DNA of 64,000 nt, from contig NC_089391.1 in assembly GCF_003171515.1 (NCBI RefSeq), positions 2,294,001 through 2,358,000 on the forward strand, read 5' to 3'. Position numbers and translations under genes: made by a program. A model generated the notes under the pieces. That model was not told the DNA's origin and did not search any database. It was given only the letters and a program-made list of their open reading frames with translations. Source of the stretch: Pyrenophora tritici-repentis. Lineage: Eukaryota; Ascomycota; Dothideomycetes; Pleosporales; Pleosporaceae. Below, one piece after another: positions 34,202 to 44,242 of the stretch. Every line of letters starts with the position of its first letter. Position 1 is the stretch's first letter.

Positions 34202-34566
34202 TCAACTCTCGGTATAAGCTACAACGCGTCCACCTTGTAGAACCCATCGCGGCACATCCCCGACATCATCAGCACGGCGTTGCTCAGGCTGAACGCACTT
34301 CTTGACCGCGCAGTTGGTCTGGGTAAAGAGTCAGTCCAGGAATGGTAATCAAAACTAAAGAATCTTACATAAGCGACCTGAGCATCGTGGCACGCGTCTT
34401 CTGGCGCCCCAGGCGTGTTGCAAATACAGATGTTGAGGTTGTTTCGGAGGGAGCTGCAGCTAGTGTGGCATGAGGACTCGGCTGCTGCGCATTGTTGCTG
34501 GGTGGGTATTGCGGCGGCGGCTAGACTGGCTAGGATGATGGTAAGGAGGATGAGCTGCATTATCAT
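34202..34566 (-). CDS. Small secreted cysteine-rich protein, 104 aa
   Basis: Exons are 34566-34369 and 34318-34202; the 50-nt intron 34319-34368 (GTAAGA/CAG) is phase 0 and joins DAQVAY to TNCAVKKC. A signal peptide (MIMQLILLTIILASLAAAA) leads to a mature chain with eight cysteines: CAAAESSCHTSC, then NICIC, DAC, TNC and KKC. The C-terminus is charged and probably flexible. Size, secretion signal and cysteine content match fungal effector-like or cell-surface proteins. The spacing C-x3-C-x9-C and the intron two residues before a cysteine recur in the next gene, 0.7 kb upstream on the same strand. No named family recognised. Confidence 0.8.
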
Positions 34567-35273
34567 GGCTGGTTAATAAAGCTATGGTGGAGATGTGATG
34601 TGGGTTGTGGGTATGTAGATGGGGTTGAGGTTGCTGCTGCGCTGAATAGTAAGTATATGCAAGGGGGGTACTTCAAGAGCGTCAATGTTGTGAAAGATTG
34701 GTAGGTCACGATCGGATCTTCACGTTGCAGTCTCTCTTTGAATGTTCATTTACACTTCCATTCCTTGCTGTCTTTTATCTGGTGTCTTTCCTACGATGAT
34801 CAAAGGATACTATATCTTAGACATTTTCTTTACCTTCAACATGTCTACTATTTCCCATCACATCAACACGTCACAGCGAGACTTGAAGCGCACTGAGTCA
34901 TCCCCTTGAGTCAAACGCCTGTGTCATACAGCTCGGCGCAACACTATCTACTGTTCACAAAAGGCTCAAAGGCGCAATCGCACAGCACATCACAAAATCG
35001 CATTCACATCATCAAGAGAGGAAACGATTTGAGCCTCACGATCGAGAGACCCTTCGACCGATGTTTGTGTATGTGCTACGTGAAGTCAGACAGTTCATGA
35101 CCTCCTCCCCGGAGTCAATCGCCGCCCAGTTACCAGCACAAGAGTGAGTTATGAAATTTCATCTTAGTGTTCTGATAGCTTCCATCTCCAAAGTTTGTTG
35201 CATGTTCTTTTTTCTCCGGTGATCATTTCGTCAGTCGAACGCTCAAGGCGCGCAACTGCATGGTGGGTGACCC
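34567..35273. other. Intergenic between two secreted-protein genes
   Basis: 0.7 kb holding the promoter of the downstream gene and the 3' end of the upstream one. Frame 34906-35100 is unsupported. Confidence 0.5.
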
Positions 35274-35601
35274 TTACCACAGGGCGCAGCAGCGATCCTG
35301 TCCAAAATGTTAGCATAGCTGTACAAAGATTACACAAGCGGGAAGAGAAAGAGATACGACATACCCAGGAGCGTCGGTACTGGTCGATATGAGAGCTCTG
35401 AGCGCAAGATGGCATCCAGTTGCATGACTGAAGCTTGTCCCACTGAACCTGGCAGTGAGTGTTGCAGTTGTCCTCGCGCTTGTCGACGCTGAGCTTCTCG
35501 AGGTCGGGGGAAGTGAACGGTTCACCGGTCGAGGCGTCTTTGTAGACTGGGACGGCTGCAGCCAGAAGTGGCAGGACGATGAGGGTGGTAAGGATCTTCA
35601 T
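35274..35601 (-). CDS. Small secreted cysteine-rich protein with Kex2-type site, 86 aa
   Basis: Exons are 35601-35365 and 35297-35274; the 67-nt intron 35298-35364 (GTATGT, GCTAAC, CAG) is phase 0, and the second exon adds only DRCCALW and a stop. Layout: signal peptide (MKILTTLIVLPLLAAAVP), a roughly 22-residue propeptide, the dibasic site VDKR, then a mature 43-residue chain with six cysteines (DNCNTHC, LQSC, MPSC, DRCC). The KR site suggests Kex2 processing in the Golgi. Cysteine spacing and intron position match the neighbour at 34202-34566, so the two are probably distant paralogues. Without splicing the frame would continue to 35164, but it then loses secreted-peptide character. Confidence 0.78.
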
Positions 35602-35985
35602 GCTTGCGGTTCCTGAGCTTGTAGGTGTGGAAAAGTCTGGTTTGGTTCAGGTGTGTTGACTGTGTGTTGTTGTGAACTGTAGATTGGGGTGATTTGGAGA
35701 AGGAGTTAGAGGGTGAGTCCAGCTACGTATTTATGCTGCCTCGAGCGCAAACGCCGAGCGGGGTAGGCAGTGACGCACAGTGGCAGTCACGTAAAGAGCT
35801 ATTCACGTTGTATTGGTGCTGATGGAATGAGGTGCGGAGTCATGAAGGGCAGGTGAGCGGGACCAGTCACATGGCGGTAAGAGGGTCAGCTTGGGTGGTT
35901 GTCAACACACGGGACTGCAACAAACAGCGCGATAGGGATGAACACTTGGGATAGACTTGGCAAATCAGTGGCAACACTGGAGGCC
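35602..35985. other. Promoter region of secreted-protein gene
   Basis: About 0.38 kb upstream of the minus-strand ATG; no gene seen. Confidence 0.5.
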
Positions 35986-36163
35986 ATACATAGTAGACTC
36001 CGCAACAATCAATTCAATCCGGTCACTCTCCTAGACCCACTTACCTATCTAGGTAGGGCTTAAACTCCTATAGGTAACTACTAGGCTTAAAGCGGTAATC
36101 AATCAATCCAATCTGAACCTTCTAGGACCCACTTAATTGATTGTTGCGGACTGTGATACATAG
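35986..36163. mobile_element. hAT-like MITE with 8-bp target duplication
   Basis: The direct repeat ATACATAG at 35986-35993 and 36156-36163 flanks a 162-bp element (35994-36155). Its ends are inverted repeats of 21 nt, 18 matching, with a perfect core TCCGCAACAATCAATT. The 8-bp duplication and short terminal repeats fit the hAT superfamily; no coding capacity is present. Inside, a roughly 38-nt block ending in GACCCACTTA occurs twice in direct orientation. Confidence 0.85.
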
Positions 36164-37228
36164 AGGGACATGGCTATCTCAAAATGGCAATCAATCAGGA
36201 GCATGGCAAAAGATCTACAGCACTTCTTGTCTAGCTCTACACAGGCACGGTGTGAGGGATCAGATATGGATCAAGGACTCATTTGGCATGTCAAAGTCCA
36301 AGAATACAGACAAGAGCTTCATATCAACACAGCGAAAGGCAAGTCTGCACTCTCAGAATACTCTCAAGATGTACACCGTACAAGATAGCTGAAACTTCGC
36401 TAGTAGCTATCGAATCACACTGCACACCCAGCTCAACCAAGAACATACACCCAACCTTACCAACCAAGCCCGCCCATCTCGTCCCCCTCTCTATGCGCTC
36501 TCCCCAGGCACTCATCCGGCAAACCCCCGACCCAACCCAGCGCACAGCTCCACTCTCCTCTCTCACTCCCCCACTAGCGCCCCGGAAAAACCTCGGACCT
36601 GCGCCCACGCTAGCGAGCATATAAACAGTCCATCCCCCTCTCTCTTCTTCTTTTCCCTCAACTTATTTTTACTCAACAGTGGGCTGGTCCCACTGCCGAA
36701 TATAGGTCACTCGGCGGCTCCGGTCGACACCAACGGCAAGCGGTGAGGCCTGAATTTTTGCAATACAAAAGCGTCTTTGTCTTTGGCAGGGATTTGATTA
36801 CTTTTTCATTGGGTTCCACAGACAGTAGTCTGGGGCTTGAGGAAGAAGGGCCGGGAGATTGGAGTGGGACTTGAGACTTAGGACTTGGGTGAGCGAGCTG
36901 GTGATATTGTTGCTGTTATTGTTGTTGTTGCCTTGGTGGGTATACGTAACTGTCAATTCGTCTATTCGCCACTGTGGTGTTGTGTTGATAATGGCGCGTA
37001 TGTTCTGCTACACCCATTGCCGCGTCCAGCACGTGCTTCCCATTTGTACACGCGTCCCAAATTCATCTCCGTAGGTAACCTTGCAATACCGATCTCTGTA
37101 CCGAGCTGCTGCTGCGCCTGCTTACCGCCCGCCTCTCACTCACCTACCCTTTCACTTGCCAACGATCCCAAAACTAAGCCCACAGCAGACTCCCCTTCAC
37201 CTCCCCCGCCCCCAATGCAACTCCCACA
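36164..37228. other. Intergenic with an upstream promoter-like block
   Basis: TATAAA at 36620-36625 followed by a pyrimidine tract (36631-36659) resembles a core promoter, but no convincing gene follows directly. Frames at 36885-37328 are low complexity. Confidence 0.45.
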
Positions 37229-37382
37229 TATAAACCCCTCTTCTCCTATCCTCTCTCTCTCTCTCTTCTCCCCTAGGATACGAAGATCTTCAACCCCTAC
37301 AAGTCAACCCCTACAAGAACGTCTTTGAACTGCTATCTTGCTATCTCAAAACAAACACTCCAAAACCACTACATTAGCCAAG
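37229..37382 (+). promoter_or_regulatory. Core promoter and leader: TATA box, CT tract
   Basis: TATAAA at 37229-37234 is followed by a CT repeat (about 37247-37276) and an A/C-rich leader with a 13-bp direct repeat (CAACCCCTACAAG). This is the layout of strongly expressed fungal genes, with the transcription start probably just after the CT tract. Confidence 0.7.
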
Positions 37383-37652
37383 ATGATTAGCGGTTCTTCT
37401 CTTTCTCTCCCAGGAACCAAATACTATCCTCGTGTCCCAGCCCCCATTCCGCGGCCCGCGATCATCCACCGCCCAGCGACTGCCCCCGCTGCACCCAAGG
37501 CAACCGACTTCTTCGAGTACTCTTTTCCGTACAACTTCGAATCTGATTACCAGCATGGTCAAGACCAAAGACAGGAGGGCCAAGTCGTCAGCCGCGGATG
37601 CAGGTGGTACATCCGCCACTTTTTGTGGCGCACGATTAGGTGGCGCCGTTGA
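37383..37652 (+). CDS. Small hypothetical protein behind strong promoter, 89 aa
   Basis: First ATG after the promoter and leader, in good context (CAAGATGA). The product starts MISGSSLSLPGTKYYP, has a Pro/Ala-rich middle and ends in a basic, aromatic tail (GCRWYIRHFLWRTIRWRR). No signal peptide or known domain. A second frame with its own ATG at 37555 (MVKTKDRRAKSSAADAGG, 49 codons, stop at 37704) overlaps it and also looks protein-like. Either one is an uncharacterised small gene, or an unrecognised intron joins parts of both. The promoter makes transcription likely; the coding frame is uncertain. Confidence 0.45.
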   Translation: MISGSSLSLPGTKYYPRVPAPIPRPAIIHRPATAPAAPKATDFFEYSFPYNFESDYQHGQDQRQEGQVVSRGCRWYIRHFLWRTIRWRR

Positions 37653-37974
37653 GGGCCTCAGGCCCATACACAACACCGACACAGGGGTGGATATGGCATT
37701 GTAGGCCTCAGGATACCCTGTGACCATCTGGAATAACAGGAAAGAAATCATTTTGGCGCCCCAAGCTAGGTCATAGATGCTAGCATATGGCAATGAAAAA
37801 GTGTTTTTGATGGATACGAAGATACAAAATATGAGTGAATGCATGATGTAATGTAGTAGGTTGCTATACTTTAGCAGTTGATTGATCTCTACCAAAATCC
37901 TCTAAAAGGTAGGGTTGTAGAATATAATAGTGTTACATAGAGAGGATTCTACTTGAGATATCCTGCTGTCTTCC
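37653..37974. other. Convergent 3' region
   Basis: 0.32 kb between convergent genes; AT-rich with AATAT- and TGTAG-type motifs as expected for 3' ends. No gene seen. Confidence 0.5.
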
Positions 37975-39165
37975 TCAAATCTGACCATCACGTCCCTGCT
38001 CCATGCTGCTGCCCCTGGGTGTAACAGCCAAAGGCATCTCAAACAGACCCGTGTGCGCACCGTCAAGCTCCAGTGGCCCACTAAGGCCCTCCTTCTGGCC
38101 GGGGACAGGCTCTTTGATGCTGCTGCTATCTTCTTCTTCCTGCTCGATGACGATGCTTAGGACGTGTGGGTAGGGCGCGTTGGAGGCGCCGGCGTAGTTG
38201 GCAGTCATCGTGGTGATTTCCTCGGTGCTGCGCAATTGCGGGATGAAGGGGCTCATGGGGCCATTGCTGCTGCCAATACTGCCTCGTGTCCAGCTTGGTT
38301 GGCGGGTTCGGTGAATAGGTTCCATTGGATTGAATTCCTCGCCATACGTTGATGCTGCATCGTCGGGTGTCTTAGACGCGATTTGCTGAACAACGCGCAA
38401 CTTCCTCTTCAGGCGCCGGATGTACCAGCCTAGACCGAGGAAGGCGGAAACCAGCATGAACATGAAGCCGGCTGCTAGTCCAGCTTTTGCGCCATCGGAG
38501 AGGAGGCCTGATTGCGAAATTGGAGGAACAGGCGAGTCTGTAGACACTGGTGTCGGGGTGGCTTCTCGCATGGGAGGGACGCTGGGTGTGGGGGAGACCA
38601 AGGCGGAATCTGTAGGCTGCGGGAATGAGCTCGTCTTTGTCCGTGATAGTATGGTCGAAGGAGATCCTGTACATCCTGGACATGCTGGAGAACCTGTGCG
38701 TGTCGCGACTGTGACAGTTGGAACTGTGTTTGCGACGGTGGATGACGTGACATCCGGACCAAGAGTCTCTACCTTTCTACTCGATACACTGGTCACCAAG
38801 ATCACTTGCCGACTGACTCCATCCCTCAGTACTTCTTGGCAGCCCCGTGATACTTTTGCAAAGGCATCGTCCTGCTCAGCCTTGTCGCATCCTTGTGATA
38901 TGCACGCCGAGGCTGTCTGAAGAAGATTCCCTGCTGCACAGTGACAATCAAAGTCTGTGTCGTCTACACAGCCATCGTGGAGTATATGCTTGAGGAAGCA
39001 CGAAAGTGCACACGAGGGGAGATTGAGCGAGTCGAGCGATACATCTGACTGGCGAGTGAGCATCGCTTGTGGTAGCGCATAGGCTTCGTGAAGGCATGCG
39101 ACGAGTGTGAGGATATGTAAGATAGCGCTCCAGAGTGACCATCTTGATGAATACGAAGTCGACAT
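37975..39165 (-). CDS. CFEM-domain single-pass membrane protein
   Basis: Predicted 396-residue protein. ATG 39165 gives a signal peptide (WSLWSAILHILTLVACLHEAYA). A CFEM domain follows with all eight cysteines (PSCALSC, DGC, FDCHC, SAC, QGC, RGC) and the aspartate-rich loop CVDDTDFDC, where CFEM proteins can bind haem iron. A Ser/Thr/Pro-rich stalk leads to one transmembrane helix (AGFMFMLVSAFLGLGWYI), then RRLKRKLR and a roughly 130-residue cytoplasmic tail. CFEM proteins act in iron acquisition, adhesion or host interaction. This is a membrane-anchored form with a long tail, not the seven-helix GPCR type. Single exon. Confidence 0.9.
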   Translation of the reverse strand: MSTSYSSRWSLWSAILHILTLVACLHEAYALPQAMLTRQSDVSLDSLNLPSCALSCFLKHILHDGCVDDTDFDCHCAAGNLLQTASACISQGCDKAEQDDAFAKVSRGCQEVLRDGVSRQVILVTSVSSRKVETLGPDVTSSTVANTVPTVTVATRTGSPACPGCTGSPSTILSRTKTSSFPQPTDSALVSPTPSVPPMREATPTPVSTDSPVPPISQSGLLSDGAKAGLAAGFMFMLVSAFLGLGWYIRRLKRKLRVVQQIASKTPDDAASTYGEEFNPMEPIHRTRQPSWTRGSIGSSNGPMSPFIPQLRSTEEITTMTANYAGASNAPYPHVLSIVIEQEEEDSSSIKEPVPGQKEGLSGPLELDGAHTGLFEMPLAVTPRGSSMEQGRDGQI

Positions 39166-40150
39166 TATTATGATATGTTTTGTAGATCCACCCGTAGCTG
39201 TTTCGCCGCCGTGAGTCGTGGGATGGTGTGGGGACAATCGGGAGACCAGGAGCGGCGATGAGATGCATGAATGATCGACGGATTTTCCGATGCGGTAAGC
39301 GGGAGGACAATTGAGGTCACCGTGATGGCTCCGAAGGCGAGGGATATACAGTAGATTCGAAGTGCCGCCGAGGTGGGGTTAAACACCTCCCGAGGTGGTG
39401 GATGGTGCGAGCAGTGTTTGTTGTAGGAAGCGAAAGCAGCGCGCAACTTCACCAGTCGTCCAACTGATCGCGCAACAGCCTCATATGCGTAGCACCACGC
39501 AGGATTCCAAAGACGGACAGGTACCGTTCCAGATTTCAACAGTCCCGGCTCTCGGTAATCGAGGTCTCAAAAATGGACTGGGGTGTTTTGGAATTTTGAA
39601 ACCGTACGTGTACCTGCCCAGGTCGAACCTAGGCCTCAGGACCAAGAGTGGCGCTAATAGAAGGTTTAGAGAACACATGGTCTAATCTGCGCACTGGACC
39701 AAAATTGTCTCTCTAGATCTAGATCCGCGACATGGTTGTAATTAATAATAACAAAATGAGATAAGTGCGCACAGGGCAGCCATGGTAGACATGGGGGAAG
39801 CAAGAGTGAGTGTGAAAGTTGTATTGGATAGGTTTCATGCCATACAACATCAAACATGTACTTAAGAAGGGAACAACCGGACTGTTTAGACGCAACAAGA
39901 TGTGTACAGACGAATGAAATCATTACAAGTCTAGAGTAAAGATAACAACCAATTGTCGTGCAAAGCTCCGGATTCCGTCTACGCTATGTCCAGTGTTTCT
40001 TATGTGTCTTGCGTCATGTCATGTTTAGAAAACCTAATCGCTGTTTGGCCGTGTATAAGTATCGAAATCAAGTTTGTGCAGCTGTGTTAATATGGATAGG
40101 AGGAAATGTTGTGTACTTGTAGCGTTTCTCATCAAGGGTAAACTCATTGC
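39166..40150. other. Intergenic region, about 1 kb
   Basis: Promoter of the CFEM gene plus the 3' end of the next gene. Overlapping short frames only. No RNA gene identified. Confidence 0.5.
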
Positions 40151-42220
40151 TCAATGGCTAACACCGTCAGATGCGACAGCAAGCGCTGCTGGTCCTGAGG
40201 CAGTAACGTACTTGGCATCTGCGCCTCGAAAATAAGCTTCCTCCTCGTTGCCTAGTGTCCGTCCTGGTGTAATCATGCCTTCGGGCTCCTCTTCATAAGG
40301 CTCCAGGTATACGCCACTTCCGACATCATCTTCGTCTGGGAACTCATTGACATAGCTGGCCAGGTTCCAATCCGCGCTTACGATGCTGTATCGTTCCGTG
40401 GAAGGCTCTACCCATGTCGATTCGTCAAGTTCATCATCATCACCATCTTCCCACAAGTCCTGTTCTACGCCACTCAAAAACTCCCACGTGCTCGCTAGCA
40501 GCTCTTCCCGCGGTAAGAAGTAGTTCAACGACTCATTGTCTTGCCCAGCCCAGTCCCCCCAAGTTTCAAGCACTTCAAGGCGAGGAAAATGCACAGCAAG
40601 TGGTCGAGCCCATGATCGAACAAGGTCTTCTTCTAAAAGTGGGTCGAGAGCGGAGCTGGACTGCGAGTTTGATGAGACAGCATAGGTATCGCTGGCTATT
40701 GATAGTATCGATTGCGGACGTGCGAATGCAAGATATGTGAGGTTTGAGAAAAGCGGCCCGGTCGGTATACTGGATTCCACCAGCTGTTCAAAGTCGAGTG
40801 AAGGGCCTCGCTGATGGCCATTGATGGCGATGGACGGCCGCCTGGGGATACTGTCATCCTCCAATGTGTCATGTGAGGACGGTTCGACAGGCTGCGGGGA
40901 CGAGGGGTTCCCTGGTGACTGCAAATCTGGCAGATGTAACGCGACTTTGAGGCGCAAGATTTTGAGCAAAGGGCAGTTTCTTCCAAGACTTCCTAGCGCC
41001 GTAGATTCCAGACGTATTGCCGTTTGCGGGTGGAGCTTCAGAGTAAGACTCACGAGGTTCGGCAGCTTTCTGGTGAAGGCTTCGAACTGAAGCTTGGAGA
41101 TCATCGATCCATTGATCGCAGATGGCTCTGAAGCGACCAGGTTGATGTCTCGGAGCTTAGAACAGCCGGTAGCGAGCTTCACTAAGGCTATCCCAGACAA
41201 AACTGGGTGTGATACGACTGACGGAAAATCGCGGGAAAGTTGGCCGATGTTCACTTGAAACGACTGCAGCTCTGAGCATTGAGAGAATGCACCCAAGACA
41301 TCATCAAGGATGTTTACATCGTGACTTTGTTGGGTGTGGTGAGGTATCCTTGCAATGTCGAGCAGCACCTCTTCCACATGCTGGAGGTGGGATGCAAGAG
41401 TGAGTGCCATTTCGGGATAACATTTGATGTGCAGGCGTTTGAGGGAAGAGAAAGGAGATGACAATGCATTGCGACCTGTAAACGAGGACAGTAGTTGCAA
41501 ACCAGGATCAAGATCGATATGTAAGGTTTCCAAACCTGGGCGTTGGCTCAGCCATTTGAACAATGTGTCCTTGCTAGAAAATCCAGCATTATTTATCCGC
41601 ACGTCGGTAATGCTAGGTATGGAATCGAGTAGATCGAGAAGCTTTTGGTCGTGTACGGGGTCTTCGTGTTTGACAATATCTGGGCCAAAGCATATGCTGC
41701 GTAGGTTGGTGCAGGAGGCTGACAAGGCAGGGAGTATGGATCCAGCGATATACTGAGAGCCCCCAGTTTGTAATCCATGAAGCTCCAGATCTTGCAGTGT
41801 AGCGTGTAGCATCGGCTTGAACGCTTTCTCATGTCTTTGCCAGTCCAGTTCGAGTTCCAAGGTCTTCAAATTCGGCCAGTCCAGCTGCTCCAAGTATGCT
41901 AGGCCTTCGTCACTTTCCGCCGGTTCCAGCACGAAGAGTTTTTCTGCCTTGTTCGCGTACCACTGTCGGCGATCGATTGCCATGTCTCGTAAAGCAGGAA
42001 GGTGCGGGTAGCTGTTCCATAGTATCGACGTGCCTTGTTCGGCCCACAACTTGTTCACGAGGATCGACGGCATAAGTGTCGGGCGAATTGCGAGGAATTC
42101 GACGGGCTGGTCCGGTCCACGCTGTCTACGGTCTTTGTACTTCATATCGGAGAGATGACGCAGAATCAAATGGACGACGCGACGGTCCGCCGTTGCCTGG
42201 GTTGTGGCTGTAGTTGTCAT
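40151..42220 (-). CDS. F-box/LRR-type protein, 689 aa
   Basis: Single exon. The ATG at 42220 is the first true ATG of the frame. An N-terminal segment (RRVVHLILRHLSDMKYKDRR, then LMPSILVNKLWAEQGTSILW) matches the start of fungal F-box-like proteins. Next come irregular leucine-rich repeats (NLKTLELELDW, TLQDLELHGLQ, NLRSICFGPDI, GLETLHIDLD, LRDINLVASE, LLKILRLKVAL). The last 170 residues are acidic and partly disordered. Such proteins usually serve as SCF ubiquitin-ligase adaptors, but the F-box is weak, so function is inferred from architecture only. Confidence 0.78.
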   Translation of the reverse strand: MTTTATTQATADRRVVHLILRHLSDMKYKDRRQRGPDQPVEFLAIRPTLMPSILVNKLWAEQGTSILWNSYPHLPALRDMAIDRRQWYANKAEKLFVLEPAESDEGLAYLEQLDWPNLKTLELELDWQRHEKAFKPMLHATLQDLELHGLQTGGSQYIAGSILPALSASCTNLRSICFGPDIVKHEDPVHDQKLLDLLDSIPSITDVRINNAGFSSKDTLFKWLSQRPGLETLHIDLDPGLQLLSSFTGRNALSSPFSSLKRLHIKCYPEMALTLASHLQHVEEVLLDIARIPHHTQQSHDVNILDDVLGAFSQCSELQSFQVNIGQLSRDFPSVVSHPVLSGIALVKLATGCSKLRDINLVASEPSAINGSMISKLQFEAFTRKLPNLVSLTLKLHPQTAIRLESTALGSLGRNCPLLKILRLKVALHLPDLQSPGNPSSPQPVEPSSHDTLEDDSIPRRPSIAINGHQRGPSLDFEQLVESSIPTGPLFSNLTYLAFARPQSILSIASDTYAVSSNSQSSSALDPLLEEDLVRSWARPLAVHFPRLEVLETWGDWAGQDNESLNYFLPREELLASTWEFLSGVEQDLWEDGDDDELDESTWVEPSTERYSIVSADWNLASYVNEFPDEDDVGSGVYLEPYEEEPEGMITPGRTLGNEEEAYFRGADAKYVTASGPAALAVASDGVSH

Positions 42221-42940
42221 GGTCGCGCAAACTTCATACAGTAGGAAAAGTAGCAAAGGAGCGACTGGAAAGAATGGAAAGACTGGAAGGAAGTGAGCCA
42301 ACAGGATGCGAAAAAACCCACCTGGTGCTGAAGGTTAAAGCACATGCCAGGCAGTCAGTGAGCCTGCTTTAGACCTGGTCGCCAGGCTCGCCGCCGGGCA
42401 AAACGAATCGCCGCCCCCGCCACGGCTACTCGCCATAGGCCACAAAAGCACAAAGCCGGTATGCATAGTACATGTCGAATGTGCTTCTTTTACCGGAATT
42501 TGCCAGGTCGAGAAACGTGCGTCTGTTTATTTCGAGAGGGAGTCTCGACTGATGTTCTGGATGCGACGTTTCAGGGCACACGCTGGGGTTCCAAGGTTTG
42601 CACCTGAAGCCCCCAGCTTAGTCAAGCCCCGTATTAGCTTCGCAGCACAACGGACCATTGCCGGAGCGGCTTCTAGGCACCGACACAACAGTATCATCGG
42701 AACTACCATTTATCTCCAGCCAGGGAATGACAAGATGAAGAACGCACGAAATACGCCGGGCTATAGAGCTGACTGCGCGGAGATAGCACGAATGCCATGT
42801 CATGGAAACAGGGTGTCAATCCCGACGATATTCGCTGATCGATGAACCCACACAAATAGAGAGTAGACCAGGAGTATAAAATCAATCATAGACGGCGCAT
42901 GTAAACATATCGCACATCAAGAAACACAATCGCAGCAGTC
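42221..42940. other. Divergent promoter region
   Basis: 0.72 kb between head-to-head genes; small overlapping frames at 42527-42885 lack support. Confidence 0.5.
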
Positions 42941-43719
42941 ATGCATCTTATCCTCACTGGCGCAACGGGCCTTGTTGGCGCATCCGTCCTCCACAACATG
43001 CTTGCGCAAGAGAGCATCAGTCGCATATCGATCCTTAGCAGACGACCAGTCAAGATGGCAGAAGGGCACGAGAAAGCCAAGGTCATCATTCATAAGGACT
43101 TCAACAAGTACGACCAGACGCTCCTGGATGAACTCAAGGATGCTCATGGCTGTGTTTGGGCACTGGGTGTATCCCAGAACGCCGTCAACAAAGAGTACGT
43201 CACGGCTATGCGTCTTCATGCGACTCTTGGGCTAATATTGGTGACAGACAGTACTTTGACATCACCCACGACTATCCTCTCGCCGCCGCACACGCCTTCT
43301 CTACGCTCCACCCCGAATCACCATTTACATTCGTCCATGTCTCCGGCGAAGGGGCTACACAGACACCAGGAACTTTCACGCCTCTGTTCGGCCGAGTCAA
43401 GGGGCAGATTGAGTCTGCGCTGGTTGAGTTCGGCAAGCAAAATACCATGTTCAAGGTATTTAATGTGAGACCGGCCGGAGTGGACGAGGGACAACAACCG
43501 GAAATCCATCCATTCATACCAAAACAACCAATGTACAAAACACCCTTGTTGGCCTCGTTGAGACCTTTCTTCAAGAGCTACTTGACGCCAACTAGGGAAA
43601 TGGGCAAAGTCATGACCGAGCTGGCCATGTCCAAGGGCGAGCCGTTGGATGGTAAAGACATTGCCATGGGGGGACGACTGGTACCGAATGTAGCGATTCG
43701 GCGCATGGCTGGACTATAA
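42941..43719 (+). CDS. Atypical short-chain dehydrogenase/NAD(P)-binding protein
   Basis: Predicted 241-residue Rossmann-fold protein. Exons are 42941-43194 and 43248-43719; the 53-nt intron 43195-43247 (GTACGT/CAG, phase 2) makes NKEQYFDITHDYPLAA, the helix with the Tyr typical of the family. The nucleotide loop is LTGATGLVGASVL at the N-terminus, followed by ISILSRRPV, where an arginine suggests NADP preference. VHVSGEGATQT and VRPAGVDEG are the next conserved stretches. It resembles the HTATIP2/nucleoside-diphosphate-sugar epimerase group, common in fungi, whose substrates are mostly unknown. A competing acceptor four bases downstream breaks the frame. Confidence 0.86.
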
Positions 43720-44242
43720 GGCTCGGCTCAAGGCTGACATTTCAAGTTGATGTTTACGATATATCCATTTCATTGTTATCTCCTACCCCTGAGTTCTTCA
43801 TCACGCGCTCTCCAGCATCTGTAGGGGATCTCTGGGCCTGCGCCTGTGATCCTCCTGAACAAATGTTTAGTGCAATTGCTCAAAGTTGCTTGCAGCGCGT
43901 AGGCCACAGTTGCTAACAAGACCCTTTGATCGTGAGAGCAAGCCTGAAAATACATATATATAGATTGAAATCGCTACCGGCTTCTGACGATACTAAAACA
44001 TCCACTGTCTTCTACCTGTTTCCCAGAACTTGGACAGTGCACGTGCGAACGTTATCTGTGCGCGGAAAATGACGGCATATCAAGACCCTGGTTTGCCGGT
44101 GGGGGTCGCGTGTCCCCGAACCGAGGAACGCGTCGTCCCATCTCACCACCACAGCTCCATCGCGAATGTTGCGCAACGAACAGATCAATTTCTGACTCAT
44201 ATCGTGCATACACTGTAAATACTAAGCTTCTGAATTTCCGTC
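43720..44242. other. Intergenic, no gene seen
   Basis: 0.52 kb between two plus-strand genes; TATATATA at about 43955 may be a core promoter element for the LRR gene, though it lies 290 bp from the ATG. Confidence 0.45.
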
